Source: Candidatus Azobacteroides pseudotrichonymphae (lineage in GTDB: Bacteria > Bacteroidota > Bacteroidia > Bacteroidales > Azobacteroidaceae). Taken from it: a stretch of DNA of 64,000 nucleotides. A program made the translations under genes and the position numbers. The notes beneath the pieces are model-generated. The model was not told the DNA's origin. It made no database searches and worked only from the letters and a program-made list of their open reading frames with translations. Every line of letters starts with the position of its first letter. Position 1 is the first letter of the stretch. Below are positions 13,081-22,803 of the stretch, in pieces. The stretch spans positions 1 through 64,000 of the forward strand of contig AP017914.1 of the NCBI GenBank assembly GCA_002091395.1. The letters run 5' to 3'.

Positions 13081-14658
13081 TTAATTTGATCTTTTTATAT
13101 TTACGTCTTGCTTATGATAGTGGATGGAAAGCATGCTGATACCAGCCTCATTGAATTTATCTTGTACATTTTGTCTTAACTCAGAAAAAATTTGTAACAT
13201 TTTGTTGGCATCTTTTATATAAACATTTATCTGATAAGTAATATGAAAATCGTTAAAATTTGTTTCAAGAACAAATGGGTGAGGTGTTTTAAGTATGTTT
13301 TGTGTTGATTCTGCACTATCAAGAAGTATCTTGTGTACAATTCTCCACGGAGTATCATATCCGAAGGTTACATCAAAATGTAAAATTAATCCGTTTGTTC
13401 TTGCTGATTCACTTAAATTGACAGTTTGTGCGTTTATTATTGTTGTATTGGGGAATGTTATTATTTCATTTTTAATAGTTAAAACACGAGTTGCGATTTG
13501 TGTTTTTTCAATAACGTTTCCCATAACGTCATTTATTTTTATCATATCTCCTATTTTAAATGGGCGCATATAAGTTATGATTATTCCAGCAACTAGATTA
13601 CTAATTGCTGAGCTAGATCCAATTGAAAAAATTAATCCAATTAATACTGAAACGCTTTTAAATGCTTCAGATTCGGAATGTGGAAGGTGAGGGTAGATTA
13701 ATGCTGTCATAAAGGCGTATAATAAAAATCGTATAATATTGAATGTTGGTTTTGCCCAATCTGTGTAAAATCCAGGCAATTTCAGTTGTTCTTTTTCAAT
13801 TTCTTCTGCTAATGTTCTAAGACCTTTTATTATATAGCGAAATATTGTCCAAATAATTATAATAGTAAATATATTAGGAATATAATGTGCTATGTCTATT
13901 CCAATTTTTTTTATTGGATTCCATATATAATAAAAGCTTATTACTGCCACTTTTTCTGTTTGTGGAAAGATTTTAAAAAATCCAGGAATAGATAATAATA
14001 ATTGCATTATTATTGTAATAAATTTTAATATTTTTAATAAAAAAAGTATAATCTTTACTTGTTTTTCAATATTGAGAAATTCATAATTTTTTATAAAAAT
14101 TGGTTTTAATCTTTTATTATTTGTTAATTTTATTTTTTTTTGCAATTGCTTGTACACTTTATTTGTGCATAAAATTACAGCATATTGGATTGTTAATATT
14201 AATAAAGCTAAAGTGGTATTCCTAATTATACCTTTTGATTTATATATTTTTTGTAAACTTTGTAATTTTTCAATTACAATTGTTTTATTTAAAGCAGTTA
14301 GATTAATTCTAAATATTTGAGCGCAATATGTGACTTTATCAGTTAAAAATAAAGTTTGTTTGGTTCTATACATTGTATTTATTGTATAATTATTTTGTTT
14401 AGTATATATTTTATTTGAATTTGTAGTAAAATTTTTATTTAGATTTTTGACAAAAGATTGATTTTGAAGATCTTTTTTTGGGGGAAAAGCTCTTTTGTGA
14501 TTGTCACATACGTGATTTTTAAAAATGATATGCATTATTTTAGGACAAAACTGAATTTGTCTGATAATTGATATGTTAGCTTTAGTTTTTTGTGAAAATG
14601 TGAGAAAATGTGTTATTGTAACACAATACAAAAATATTGATCGAAAAAGTATTTTCAT
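13081..14658 (-). CDS. Mechanosensitive ion channel, MscS family
   Basis: 525-aa membrane protein. It begins with a hydrophobic leader (about 4-22) and a poorly conserved, Asn/Lys-rich N-terminal part, followed by several membrane helices. The pore helix and beta domain are recognisable: GLIFSIGSSSAISNLVAGII (about 340-360), then RPFKIGDMIKINDVMGNVIE and RVLTIKNEIITFPNTTIIN, the MscS signature. The C-terminal alpha/beta cytoplasmic part runs to the end. These channels release solutes on hypo-osmotic shock. Longer than minimal MscS (about 290 aa) because of the extra N-terminal region, as in many Bacteroidetes homologues. It diverges from purL, with only 135 bp between the two starts. Confidence 0.9.
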   Translation of the reverse strand: MKILFRSIFLYCVTITHFLTFSQKTKANISIIRQIQFCPKIMHIIFKNHVCDNHKRAFPPKKDLQNQSFVKNLNKNFTTNSNKIYTKQNNYTINTMYRTKQTLFLTDKVTYCAQIFRINLTALNKTIVIEKLQSLQKIYKSKGIIRNTTLALLILTIQYAVILCTNKVYKQLQKKIKLTNNKRLKPIFIKNYEFLNIEKQVKIILFLLKILKFITIIMQLLLSIPGFFKIFPQTEKVAVISFYYIWNPIKKIGIDIAHYIPNIFTIIIIWTIFRYIIKGLRTLAEEIEKEQLKLPGFYTDWAKPTFNIIRFLLYAFMTALIYPHLPHSESEAFKSVSVLIGLIFSIGSSSAISNLVAGIIITYMRPFKIGDMIKINDVMGNVIEKTQIATRVLTIKNEIITFPNTTIINAQTVNLSESARTNGLILHFDVTFGYDTPWRIVHKILLDSAESTQNILKTPHPFVLETNFNDFHITYQINVYIKDANKMLQIFSELRQNVQDKFNEAGISMLSIHYHKQDVNIKRSN

Positions 14659-14715
14659 AGCATGGTTTTTATAAAGTAGGACGAATTTATAGAAAATAAA
14701 AAATTTTTAACAATG

Positions 14716-14723
14716 TATATTTG
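14716..14723 (+). promoter_or_regulatory. Possible -7 element for purL
   Basis: TATATTTG fits the TAnnTTTG consensus and lies about 70 bases before purL. I found no TTG at the right distance upstream, so this is a weak call. Confidence 0.3.
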
Positions 14724-14793
14724 TTATTTATTTTAATTGTTTTTTTTTATAAAATTTTTGTTTTAATGTCAGATATAAACTAATCAAACTCAA

Positions 14794-17700
14794 ATGATAT
14801 TATTTTTTGAAGTATCTACTAAAGATGTTATAGCAGTGCAAACAGTTGAAAAGTTGAGCAGTACAGATATAGATAAATTACTTTGGCTTTTTGGAGATTC
14901 AAGATTATTAAAAAATGATCGTGTAAATGTAATGATGGTCGGTCCTCGTCGCGAAATTGTTACTTCTTGGAGTACTAATGTAGTAGAGATTACTCAAATT
15001 ATGAATATAAATGGGATTATAAGGGCAGAAAAATTTTTTTTTATATCTCAGTTTCTTTCTGATGATGAGAAGAAGACTATATGTGATCCAATGCTTCAGC
15101 AATTGTATTACGGTCTTGAACAAGATGTTTTTGTTGTGAATAGAAAACCAGAAGATGTTATTTTTGTTGAAGACATTTCTGCTTTTAATTTTAGAGAAGG
15201 ATTAGCTTTAACTGTTGAAGAAGTAGCATATCTTGATGGAATAAGTACAAAAATGGGTAGATTTCTTACTGATAGTGAAGTGTTCGGCTTTTCACAAGTT
15301 AATTCTGAACATTGTAGGCATAAAATATTTAATGGAACATTTATAATCGATGGATTTAAAAAAAAACATACCCTTTTTCAATTAATAAAAAAAACATCTG
15401 AAAAAAATTTCAATTATTTGATTTCAGCATATAAAGATAATGTAGCTTTTAATAAAGGTCCAATGATTAAACAATTTTATCCTGTAACAGGAGACAAACC
15501 TGATTTTTTTAAAATAAAAAAAATAGAAACTGTTATTTCTTTAAAGGCTGAGACACATAATTTCCCAACTACTGTTGAACCTTTTAATGGGGCTTCAACA
15601 GGAAGTGGTGGAGAAATAAGAGATCGCTTGAGTGGAGGGCGTGCGTCATTGCCAATTGCCGGAATAGCTGTATATATGACATCTTACCCTTGGAAAATAG
15701 ATTTAAATAAAAAATGGTTGTACCAAAATCCAGAACAAATTTTGGTAAAAGCATCTAATGGAGTTTCTGATTTTGGTAATAAATTCGGACAACCGCTTAT
15801 TTGTGGATCAGTTTTAACTTTTGAACATCAAGAAAATGAGAAGCAATATGGATATGATAAAGTAGTTATGTTAGCCGGAGGTATAGGCTTTGCAAAATTG
15901 GAAGATGCTTTAAAAGGTGAAGTGAAATCAGGAGATAAAATAATTGTTCTTGGAGGTGATAATTATCGAATTGGTATTGGTGGAGGTGCGGTATCTTCAG
16001 TTGATACTGGAGAATATGATATTGCTATAGAATTAAATGCTGTACAAAGATCAAATCCAGAAATGCAAAAGAGAGTAGCAAATGTTATTCGCACTCTTGC
16101 TGAATCAAGTAAAAATCCGATTATTTCTATCCATGATCATGGAGCTGGTGGACATATAAATTGTTTTTCTGAATTAGTAAAGGATACTGGAGGATATATA
16201 GAAATAGATAAATTACCAATTGGTGATTTAACTTTATCAGCAAAAGAAATCATTGGGAACGAAAGTCAAGAACGAATTGGATTAGTGTTGAAAGCAGAAA
16301 ATATTGATTTAGTAAGCAAAATAGCTCGACGTGAGCGTTCTCCGATGTATATTGTTGGTGAAATTACTGAAAATATGAAATTTGTTTTTGTACAAAAAAA
16401 TGGAAAATGTCCTTTAAATATGTATTTAAATGATTTTTTTGAAGAACCACCTCATGCTATTATTAAAGATGTAACTATTAAAAACACATTCAAAAATCCT
16501 AAATATAATGAAAGTGATATTTTCAAATATATTGAAAAAGTTTTAAGATTGGAAGCGGTTGCTTGTAAAGATTGGTTAATTAATAAAGTAGATCGTTCAG
16601 TAACTGGGAGAGTTGCTTGTCAACAGTGTGTTGGAGAAATACAATTGCCATTGAGTGATCTTGGAGCAGTTTCTTTAGATTTTTGTGGAGTAGTTGGTAT
16701 TGCAATATCTATTGGCCATGCTCCACAAATAGGACTAGTTGATCCTTCTGTTGGTTCTATTATGTCTATAGCAGAAGCTTTGACAAATATTGTATTTGCT
16801 CCTTTAAAGAATGGATTGAAAAGTGTTTCTTTAAGTGCTAACTGGATGTGGCCCTGTAAAAATATTGGTGAAGATGCTCGTTTATATAGCGCAGTGGAAA
16901 GTTGCTCAAAGTTTGCTTGTGATTTAGGAATCAATATTCCAACAGGAAAAGATTCTTTATCTATGACACAAAAATACAAATGGGGAAAAGTATATGCACC
17001 TGGTACTGTTATTATTTCGGCTTCAGCAGAAGTTTTTGATGTTAAAAAAATTGTTTCTCCTGTGTTGATTAATGATATTGATACAAAAATTTATTATATC
17101 GATTTTTCTTCAGATTGTTTTAAATTAGGAGGGTCTGCTTTTGCTCAGTCTTTGAGTACAGTTGGAGATGATATTCCGACTATAAATGATGTACAATATT
17201 TCAAAAAAACTTTTAATGTTATTCAAAAATTGATAAAAAATGGATTTATTTTATCAGGACATGATATTTCAGCTGGTGGTATTGTAGTTACATTATTAGA
17301 AATGTGTTTTGCTAATAGTGTAGGAGGAATGAAAATTTGTTTGTCGCATTTGGGAACTGAAAATATTAATATAATTAGAAAACTTTTTAGTGAAAATTCT
17401 GGAATTATTATTCAAGTAAAAAATACAAATTTTGTTGAAAAATATTTAAATCAGAAAAAAGTTAGATGGGTTAATATTGGATATCCTATAAAAAAACGTT
17501 ACATTTTAGTGTCTGATTCGGGAAAACAGTTTCAATTAGATGTAGACTATCTTCGTGATATATGGTATTATCCTTCTTATCTACTTGATAGGAAGCAATC
17601 TGGTATTATAGCGTCAAAAGAACGGTTTGAAAATTATAAAAATCAAATATTAATAAATATTTTTCCAAAATCTTTTTGTGGAAAGTTGTCCGGACATGGT

Positions 17701-18480
17701 ATTTCTATTAACAGAAATACCATGTCCGGCATTAAAGCTGCTATTATACGTGAAAAAGGAACTAATGGTGATCGAGAAATGGCATATGCTTTATATTTAG
17801 CTGGGTTTGATGTAAAAGATGTTCATATGACTGATTTAGCTACTGGACGTGAAACACTGGAAGAAATTAATATGATCGTTTTTTGTGGAGGGTTTTCAAA
17901 TTCAGATGTGTTGGGTTCAGCTAAAGGATGGGCAGGGGCTTTTCGGTACAATGAAAAATCAAAAATAGCTTTAGAAAAATTCTATGCTCGTGATGACACA
18001 TTGAGTCTTGGTGTTTGCAATGGTTGTCAATTGATGATTGAACTTAATTTGATTTACCCAAAATATAAAAAAAAAACATTGATACTTCAAAATAATTCTC
18101 ATAAATTTGAGTCTGGGTTTATATCAGTTGAAATTCCTAAAAATTATTCAGTAATGTTTAGTACATTGTCAAATAGTAAACTAGGCATCTGGATAGCTCA
18201 CGGAGAGGGTCGATTTCAATTGCCAATGCTGGAACATAAATATCATATTATTGCTAAATATGTTTATAATTCTTATCCAGGAAATCCAAATGGATCAGAT
18301 TATAATGTTGCCGGTGTTTGTTCAGAAAATGGGCGCCATATAGCCTTAATGCCTCATATTGAAAGGGTAATATTCCCATGGCAGTGGGCATATTACCCTA
18401 AGAATCGTAGTAAAGATGAAATAAGTCCATGGATAGAAGCATTTATCAATGCTTTCAAATGGATTTCAAATACCAATTGA
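14794..18480 (+). CDS. purL: Phosphoribosylformylglycinamidine synthase, large form
   Basis: 1,228-aa single-chain FGAM synthase of de novo purine synthesis: it transfers ammonia from glutamine to FGAR using ATP. Seen: the SQVNSEHCRHK motif (about 170) and the ETHNFPTTVEPFNGASTGSGG ATP-binding stretch (about 252-272) of the first synthetase half, a second AIRS-like half with NIPTGKDSLSM, and a C-terminal class I glutaminase with nucleophile Cys1075 in GVCNGCQLM and the triad His1188/Glu1190 in MPHIER. Length matches the fused form of Bacteroidetes and enterics. A 17-bp perfect inverted repeat sits in frame between the synthetase and glutaminase parts (residues about 966-979), and an 18-bp one spans the stop codon into the ClC gene. 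Confidence 0.97.
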   Translation: MILFFEVSTKDVIAVQTVEKLSSTDIDKLLWLFGDSRLLKNDRVNVMMVGPRREIVTSWSTNVVEITQIMNINGIIRAEKFFFISQFLSDDEKKTICDPMLQQLYYGLEQDVFVVNRKPEDVIFVEDISAFNFREGLALTVEEVAYLDGISTKMGRFLTDSEVFGFSQVNSEHCRHKIFNGTFIIDGFKKKHTLFQLIKKTSEKNFNYLISAYKDNVAFNKGPMIKQFYPVTGDKPDFFKIKKIETVISLKAETHNFPTTVEPFNGASTGSGGEIRDRLSGGRASLPIAGIAVYMTSYPWKIDLNKKWLYQNPEQILVKASNGVSDFGNKFGQPLICGSVLTFEHQENEKQYGYDKVVMLAGGIGFAKLEDALKGEVKSGDKIIVLGGDNYRIGIGGGAVSSVDTGEYDIAIELNAVQRSNPEMQKRVANVIRTLAESSKNPIISIHDHGAGGHINCFSELVKDTGGYIEIDKLPIGDLTLSAKEIIGNESQERIGLVLKAENIDLVSKIARRERSPMYIVGEITENMKFVFVQKNGKCPLNMYLNDFFEEPPHAIIKDVTIKNTFKNPKYNESDIFKYIEKVLRLEAVACKDWLINKVDRSVTGRVACQQCVGEIQLPLSDLGAVSLDFCGVVGIAISIGHAPQIGLVDPSVGSIMSIAEALTNIVFAPLKNGLKSVSLSANWMWPCKNIGEDARLYSAVESCSKFACDLGINIPTGKDSLSMTQKYKWGKVYAPGTVIISASAEVFDVKKIVSPVLINDIDTKIYYIDFSSDCFKLGGSAFAQSLSTVGDDIPTINDVQYFKKTFNVIQKLIKNGFILSGHDISAGGIVVTLLEMCFANSVGGMKICLSHLGTENINIIRKLFSENSGIIIQVKNTNFVEKYLNQKKVRWVNIGYPIKKRYILVSDSGKQFQLDVDYLRDIWYYPSYLLDRKQSGIIASKERFENYKNQILINIFPKSFCGKLSGHGISINRNTMSGIKAAIIREKGTNGDREMAYALYLAGFDVKDVHMTDLATGRETLEEINMIVFCGGFSNSDVLGSAKGWAGAFRYNEKSKIALEKFYARDDTLSLGVCNGCQLMIELNLIYPKYKKKTLILQNNSHKFESGFISVEIPKNYSVMFSTLSNSKLGIWIAHGEGRFQLPMLEHKYHIIAKYVYNSYPGNPNGSDYNVAGVCSENGRHIALMPHIERVIFPWQWAYYPKNRSKDEISPWIEAFINAFKWISNTN
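17690..17729. repeat. 17-bp perfect inverted repeat inside purL
   Basis: Arms CCGGACATGGTATTTCT (17690-17706) and AGAAATACCATGTCCGG (17713-17729) with a 6-base loop, entirely coding. It lies at the linker before the glutaminase domain. GC-richer than its surroundings. Confidence 0.9.
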
Positions 18481-18494
18481 AAGCATTGATAAAT
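18441..18494. repeat. 18-bp inverted repeat across the purL stop and ClC start
   Basis: ATTTATCAATGCTTTCAA (18441-18458) and TTGAAAGCATTGATAAAT (18477-18494) are perfect complements with an 18-base loop. The purL stop TGA (18478-18480) is in the right arm, and the likely ClC start ATG is the first codon of the loop (18459). Confidence 0.9.
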
Positions 18495-20285
18495 ATTAAA
18501 AACATATTAGTTTTTGTTTTTCGTTTGCATTTGGAAAAAATACGTATTAAAGAATCACATTTTATTCTTATACTTAGTTTTGTTACTGGTGTTTTTAGTG
18601 CAATTTCATGTATTCTATTAAAGACCTGTATTCATATTGTCCAATATTATGTAGGTGGTGTAGTAAATATTTTTACTAAAAAATCGTATTTTATTTGTCC
18701 TGTAGTTGGTATTTTATTGTCTGGATTATTTGTAATGTATTTTGTAAGGGATAATATAGAGCATGGAATTACTAAAATTCTCATTGCCATTTCCAAACGA
18801 AGAGGTCGTCTTAAAATACATAATTTATGGACTTCATTAATAGCAAGTTCTATTACAATAGGTCTTGGAGGTTCTGTTGGATCAGAAGCTCCAAGTGTTT
18901 TAACTGGCGCAGCTATTGGATCCAATTTAGGAAGATTGTTTAAAATGGATCAAAAAACGCTTATATTGTTGATAAGTTGTGGTGCTGCTGGAGCTATTGC
19001 AGGGATTTTTAAAGCACCAATTGCAGGACTGCTTTTTACAATTGAAGTTTTAATGCTAGACTTGACTACTGTTTCAGTCCTACCACTTTTAATTTCTTCT
19101 ATAACAGCGGCTAGTATTTCTTATTTTTTTACAGGTATTAATCCAATATTTAAGTTTAATCAAGTAGTACCTTATGATTTGAAAAATCTTCCATGTGTGT
19201 TATTGTTAGGTGTAATTTGTGGATTAGCTGCTATTTTTTTTATTCGAATTTTAAATTGGATAGAAAACTTGTTTTCAAGTTTAAGAAATTATTGGCAACG
19301 TTTTGTTATTGGAGCACTTATATTAAGTATTATTATTTTTTTATTTCCGCCTTTGTATGGGGAAGGTTATGATGTTATTAACAAAATTATTAATAATCAA
19401 CATAATCACATATTTAATACTATATTTTTCACAAATTTATTGAATACTAATAATTACTATGAATTGTTCTTTTTATTTATATTTATTTTTTTTTCAAAAA
19501 TTTTTGTGATAGGAGCTACAGTAGGTGGTGGTGGGTGTGGTGGAATTTTTGCTCCATCATTATTTCTAGGATGTTTTATTGGATTTATTTTTTCGCATTT
19601 ATTTAATTTCTTTCTTGGGAAAGAATTTTTTTTATCAGAAGAGAATTTCTCATTAATAGGTATGGCTGGTATGATGTCATCAATATTGCACGCTCCATTG
19701 ACATCAATTTTTTTAATTGCCGAATTGACTGGTGGATTTAATCTTTTTTTGCCATTGATGATCGTTTCTAGTAGTTCATATTTCACTATTTTGTTTTTTG
19801 AAAAATATAATATTCATTCTATGCGTTTAGCAAAAGAAGGAAAGCTTCTAACGCATAATAAAGATCATGCTGTATTGACTTTATTAAACATAAATACACT
19901 TATAGAAAGTGATTTTAAAACAGTTTCTCCTGAAATGACATTGCGAGATGTTGTAAAAATTGTAGCACAATCTAATCGAAATATTTATCCTGTTATTGAT
20001 AGTAACGGTATTTTACATGGAATTGTGTTATTAGATGATATTCGTAGTATCATTTTTCGCTCGGAATTATATGATCAATATAGTGTTGAAAGATTTATGA
20101 TTTGTTCATTAACAAAAATTAGATCTGATATGTCTATGGTCAAAATTATGAATTTGTTTGAAGATGATAAAGTATGGAATTTGCCAGTTGTAGACAAAAA
20201 AGGACGGTATATTGGGATGATATCCAAGTCTAAAATATTTAGTTTTTACAGAAATGTGCTGCAAAATAATTTTGAAAATGATTAA
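18459..20285 (+). CDS. ClC-family chloride channel or transporter with CBS domains
   Basis: Integral membrane ClC protein, 608 aa from the chosen start. Seen: the ion-path motif GLGGSVGSEAP with the gating-type glutamate Glu143, later membrane helices including GATVGGGGCGGIFAPSLFLG (the GxFxP region), and two cytoplasmic CBS domains at the C terminus (about 470-590: NRNIYPVIDSNGILHGIV and VWNLPVVDKKGRYIGMI). Whether it is a channel or a Cl-/H+ exchanger is not decidable here. Start choice: the frame is open upstream to an ATG at 18429 deep in purL; the ATG at 18459 overlaps purL by 22 bases; TTG codons at 18477 and 18486 are alternatives. The junction is folded into an 18-bp hairpin, so translation may be coupled to purL. 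Confidence 0.9.
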   Translation: MDFKYQLKALINIKNILVFVFRLHLEKIRIKESHFILILSFVTGVFSAISCILLKTCIHIVQYYVGGVVNIFTKKSYFICPVVGILLSGLFVMYFVRDNIEHGITKILIAISKRRGRLKIHNLWTSLIASSITIGLGGSVGSEAPSVLTGAAIGSNLGRLFKMDQKTLILLISCGAAGAIAGIFKAPIAGLLFTIEVLMLDLTTVSVLPLLISSITAASISYFFTGINPIFKFNQVVPYDLKNLPCVLLLGVICGLAAIFFIRILNWIENLFSSLRNYWQRFVIGALILSIIIFLFPPLYGEGYDVINKIINNQHNHIFNTIFFTNLLNTNNYYELFFLFIFIFFSKIFVIGATVGGGGCGGIFAPSLFLGCFIGFIFSHLFNFFLGKEFFLSEENFSLIGMAGMMSSILHAPLTSIFLIAELTGGFNLFLPLMIVSSSSYFTILFFEKYNIHSMRLAKEGKLLTHNKDHAVLTLLNINTLIESDFKTVSPEMTLRDVVKIVAQSNRNIYPVIDSNGILHGIVLLDDIRSIIFRSELYDQYSVERFMICSLTKIRSDMSMVKIMNLFEDDKVWNLPVVDKKGRYIGMISKSKIFSFYRNVLQNNFEND

Positions 20286-20672
20286 TAAAAAAATAATTTA
20301 CAACAAAGATAAAGATAGTTTAATTCATTTTTTTAAAATTTGACTGGAAAATTTTTGAAAACTGGTATTGATTGTTCAGTTAACAATTTCAATATGTAAG
20401 TATTTTTAACTATTGGTGTTGTTTGTTGTTTTTAAATTTTTATATTAATTATATTGACTGTTTTGCTGTTGCAATCATGTTAATAATGATTATAAATATA
20501 AAAAATTATAATGAAGAATTTAAAAATCGTTGAATTAATTGGTATTTCATTTTGTTGCATATTTTTACTATGATTAAAACAATTATGATTTTTTCTAAAG
20601 CTACTTGGCTATAAATTTTATATTTTATGACATTGAAAATAATAAAAAAGAAAATTTTTAAATTTTAGTCTA
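20286..20672. other. Spacer without recognised gene
   Basis: 387 bp of AT-rich DNA between the ClC gene and metK. No promoter matching the consensus, no riboswitch-like structure and no RNA gene recognised. Confidence 0.55.
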
Positions 20673-21929
20673 ATGAGTTATTTATTTACTTCAGAATCAG
20701 TATCTGAGGGTCATCCAGATAAAATAGCAGATCAAATATCAGATGCTGTATTGGATCATTTTTTAGCTTATGATAGTGATGCTAAAGTGGCTTGTGAAAC
20801 ATTAGTAACTAGTGGTCAAGTGATATTGGCTGGGGAAGTTAAGTCAAAAGTGTATTTAGACATTTCTGAAATAGTTAGAGACGTTATAGAAAGAATAGGA
20901 TATACAAAAAAAGAGTATGCTTTTGAAGCAAAATCTTCAGGTATAATAAGTCTTATACATGAGCAATCAAAAGATATTATACGAGGTATAGAAAAAAAAA
21001 ATCCTATTGATCAAGGTGCTGGTGATCAAGGAATGATGTTTGGTTATGCTACTAGTGAAACAGATAATTATATTCCATTATCGTTAGATTTATCTCATCA
21101 ATTGATGAAAGAGTTAGCTAATATTCGTAAGTATGATTCTGATTTAATGCCGTACCTTCGTCCTGATGCTAAATCACAAGTAACTATTTGTTATAATGAT
21201 AATAATGTGCCAGAAAGTATAGATACCATTGTTATTTCTACACAACATGATGAGTTTGCTCCAGATAAAATTATGCAAACAAGAATTATGAGTGATATAA
21301 AAAATATTTTAATTCCTCGTGTTAAAGCTAAATATTCTATTAAAGTTCAAAATTTGTTCAGTAAAAAAATTAAATATTTTATTAATTCTACAGGTAAATT
21401 TGTTATTGGTGGTCCTCAAGGAGATACTGGATTAACGGGAAGGAAAATTATTGTTGATACTTATGGTGGAAAAGGTGCCCATGGGGGTGGAGCTTTTTCA
21501 GGGAAAGATCCTTCTAAAGTAGATCGATCAGCAGCTTACGCTGCTCGCCATATAGCTAAAAATTTAGTAGCAGCTGGTGTATGTGAGGAAGTATTAGTTC
21601 AAGTATCATACGCAATAGGAGTTGCTAATCCAATGAATATTTTTATTAATACATATGGGAAAAGCAATGTTTGTTTAACAGATAATCAAATAGCAGAAAA
21701 AGTATTAGAATTGTTTGATATGCGCCCAAAATCTATAGAAAAAAGATTAAAATTGCTTAGTCCAATTTATACAGAAACAGCAGTTTACGGACATATGGGA
21801 CGTAAAACAAAAAAAATAAAAAAAATATTCACTTCTAATTATTCAGATGAACTGGTAAAAATGGAAGTTGAATTGTTTACTTGGGAAAAATTAGATTATG
21901 TAGAAAAAATTAAAGCAATTATTCAGTAA
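20673..21929 (+). CDS. metK: S-adenosylmethionine synthetase
   Basis: Makes SAM from methionine and ATP in the cytosol; the SAM-dependent enzymes TrmB and RsmG and the radical-SAM enzyme MtaB in this window depend on it. All signature blocks are present: [20 protein letters not shown] (about 9-28), [12 protein letters not shown] (about 116-127) and [21 protein letters not shown] (about 248-268) continuing into the [19 protein letters not shown] loop. At 418 aa the length is typical. nadC follows after six bases and tsaC shortly after, so metK-nadC-tsaC is a likely operon. Confidence 0.98.
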   Translation: MSYLFTSESVSEGHPDKIADQISDAVLDHFLAYDSDAKVACETLVTSGQVILAGEVKSKVYLDISEIVRDVIERIGYTKKEYAFEAKSSGIISLIHEQSKDIIRGIEKKNPIDQGAGDQGMMFGYATSETDNYIPLSLDLSHQLMKELANIRKYDSDLMPYLRPDAKSQVTICYNDNNVPESIDTIVISTQHDEFAPDKIMQTRIMSDIKNILIPRVKAKYSIKVQNLFSKKIKYFINSTGKFVIGGPQGDTGLTGRKIIVDTYGGKGAHGGGAFSGKDPSKVDRSAAYAARHIAKNLVAAGVCEEVLVQVSYAIGVANPMNIFINTYGKSNVCLTDNQIAEKVLELFDMRPKSIEKRLKLLSPIYTETAVYGHMGRKTKKIKKIFTSNYSDELVKMEVELFTWEKLDYVEKIKAIIQ

Positions 21930-21935
21930 AAAATT

Positions 21936-22787
21936 ATGAAACAAGAATTAATAAATAATTTTATTCAATTGGCATTTAAAGAGGATATTGGTGATTGTGA
22001 TCATACAACTTTATCGACTATTCCTTCTTCATTAGAAGGGAGTATGCAATTAATAACAAAAGAAGATGGAATTTTAGCTGGAGTTAAAATTGCTACGCAA
22101 ATATTTTACGTATTTGATTCAAATTTAAGTTTAAATGTTCATGTTATGGACGGTGAAGATATAAAAAAAAATGATGTAGTTTTTATAGTAAAAGGGAAAG
22201 TTAGATCTTTACTACAAGTTGAACGGTTAGTATTAAATGTTATACAACGTATGAGTGGTATTGCTACAGTTACACGTAAATATGTCAAGAAATTAGAAGG
22301 TACTGTTGCACGTATACTAGATACAAGGAAAACAACTCCAGGAATGCGTATGCTTGAAAAAGAAGCTGTTAGTATTGGAGGTGGTGAAAATCATCGTGTT
22401 GGTCTTTTTGATATGATACTATTAAAAGATAATCATATAGATTTTTCAGGAGGTGTAAAAAACGCGATTATTAGAGCGAATAAATATATTAATAAAATGA
22501 AAATACAACTTCCAATTGAAATAGAGGTACGTACATTTGATGAGTTAAACAAAGTTTTGCAAATAGGAGGTATAAATCGTATTATGTTGGATAATTTTGA
22601 TGTAAAAAACACATATAAAGCTGTTAAACTAGTAAATAGAAAATATAAACTTGAATCTTCTGGAGGAATTACTTATGATACTGTTCGTAGTTATGCAGAA
22701 ACTGGAGTTGACTACATTTCTATTGGATCATTAACTCATTCGGTGAAGAGTCTTGATATGAGTATGAAAATTGTAGATTGTAACTAA
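21936..22787 (+). CDS. nadC: Nicotinate-nucleotide pyrophosphorylase (carboxylating)
   Basis: Converts quinolinate and PRPP to nicotinate mononucleotide in de novo NAD synthesis. 283 aa, usual length. Seen: an N-terminal EDIGDCDHTT block (about 15-24), LNVIQRMSGIATVTRKYV (about 101-118), the active-site DTRKTTPGMRMLEK (about 130-143) and HRVGLFDMILLKDNHI (about 153-168), plus the late ESSGGITYDTV phosphate-binding turn. Lies six bases after metK. No nadA or nadB in the window. Confidence 0.97.
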   Translation: MKQELINNFIQLAFKEDIGDCDHTTLSTIPSSLEGSMQLITKEDGILAGVKIATQIFYVFDSNLSLNVHVMDGEDIKKNDVVFIVKGKVRSLLQVERLVLNVIQRMSGIATVTRKYVKKLEGTVARILDTRKTTPGMRMLEKEAVSIGGGENHRVGLFDMILLKDNHIDFSGGVKNAIIRANKYINKMKIQLPIEIEVRTFDELNKVLQIGGINRIMLDNFDVKNTYKAVKLVNRKYKLESSGGITYDTVRSYAETGVDYISIGSLTHSVKSLDMSMKIVDCN

Positions 22788-22803
22788 TTTTAGACGTATA
22801 TCT

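Noticed and set aside
18365-18398. Quasi-palindrome GGGTAATATTCCC / GGGCATATTACCC near the purL end
   Set aside because: It has a mismatch and an 8-base loop and falls in a conserved stretch (ERVIFPWQWAYYP); chance or codon constraint explains it.
20286-20672. SAM riboswitch upstream of metK
   Set aside because: I looked for the conserved cores and paired stems of SAM riboswitches and found none in this AT-rich spacer.
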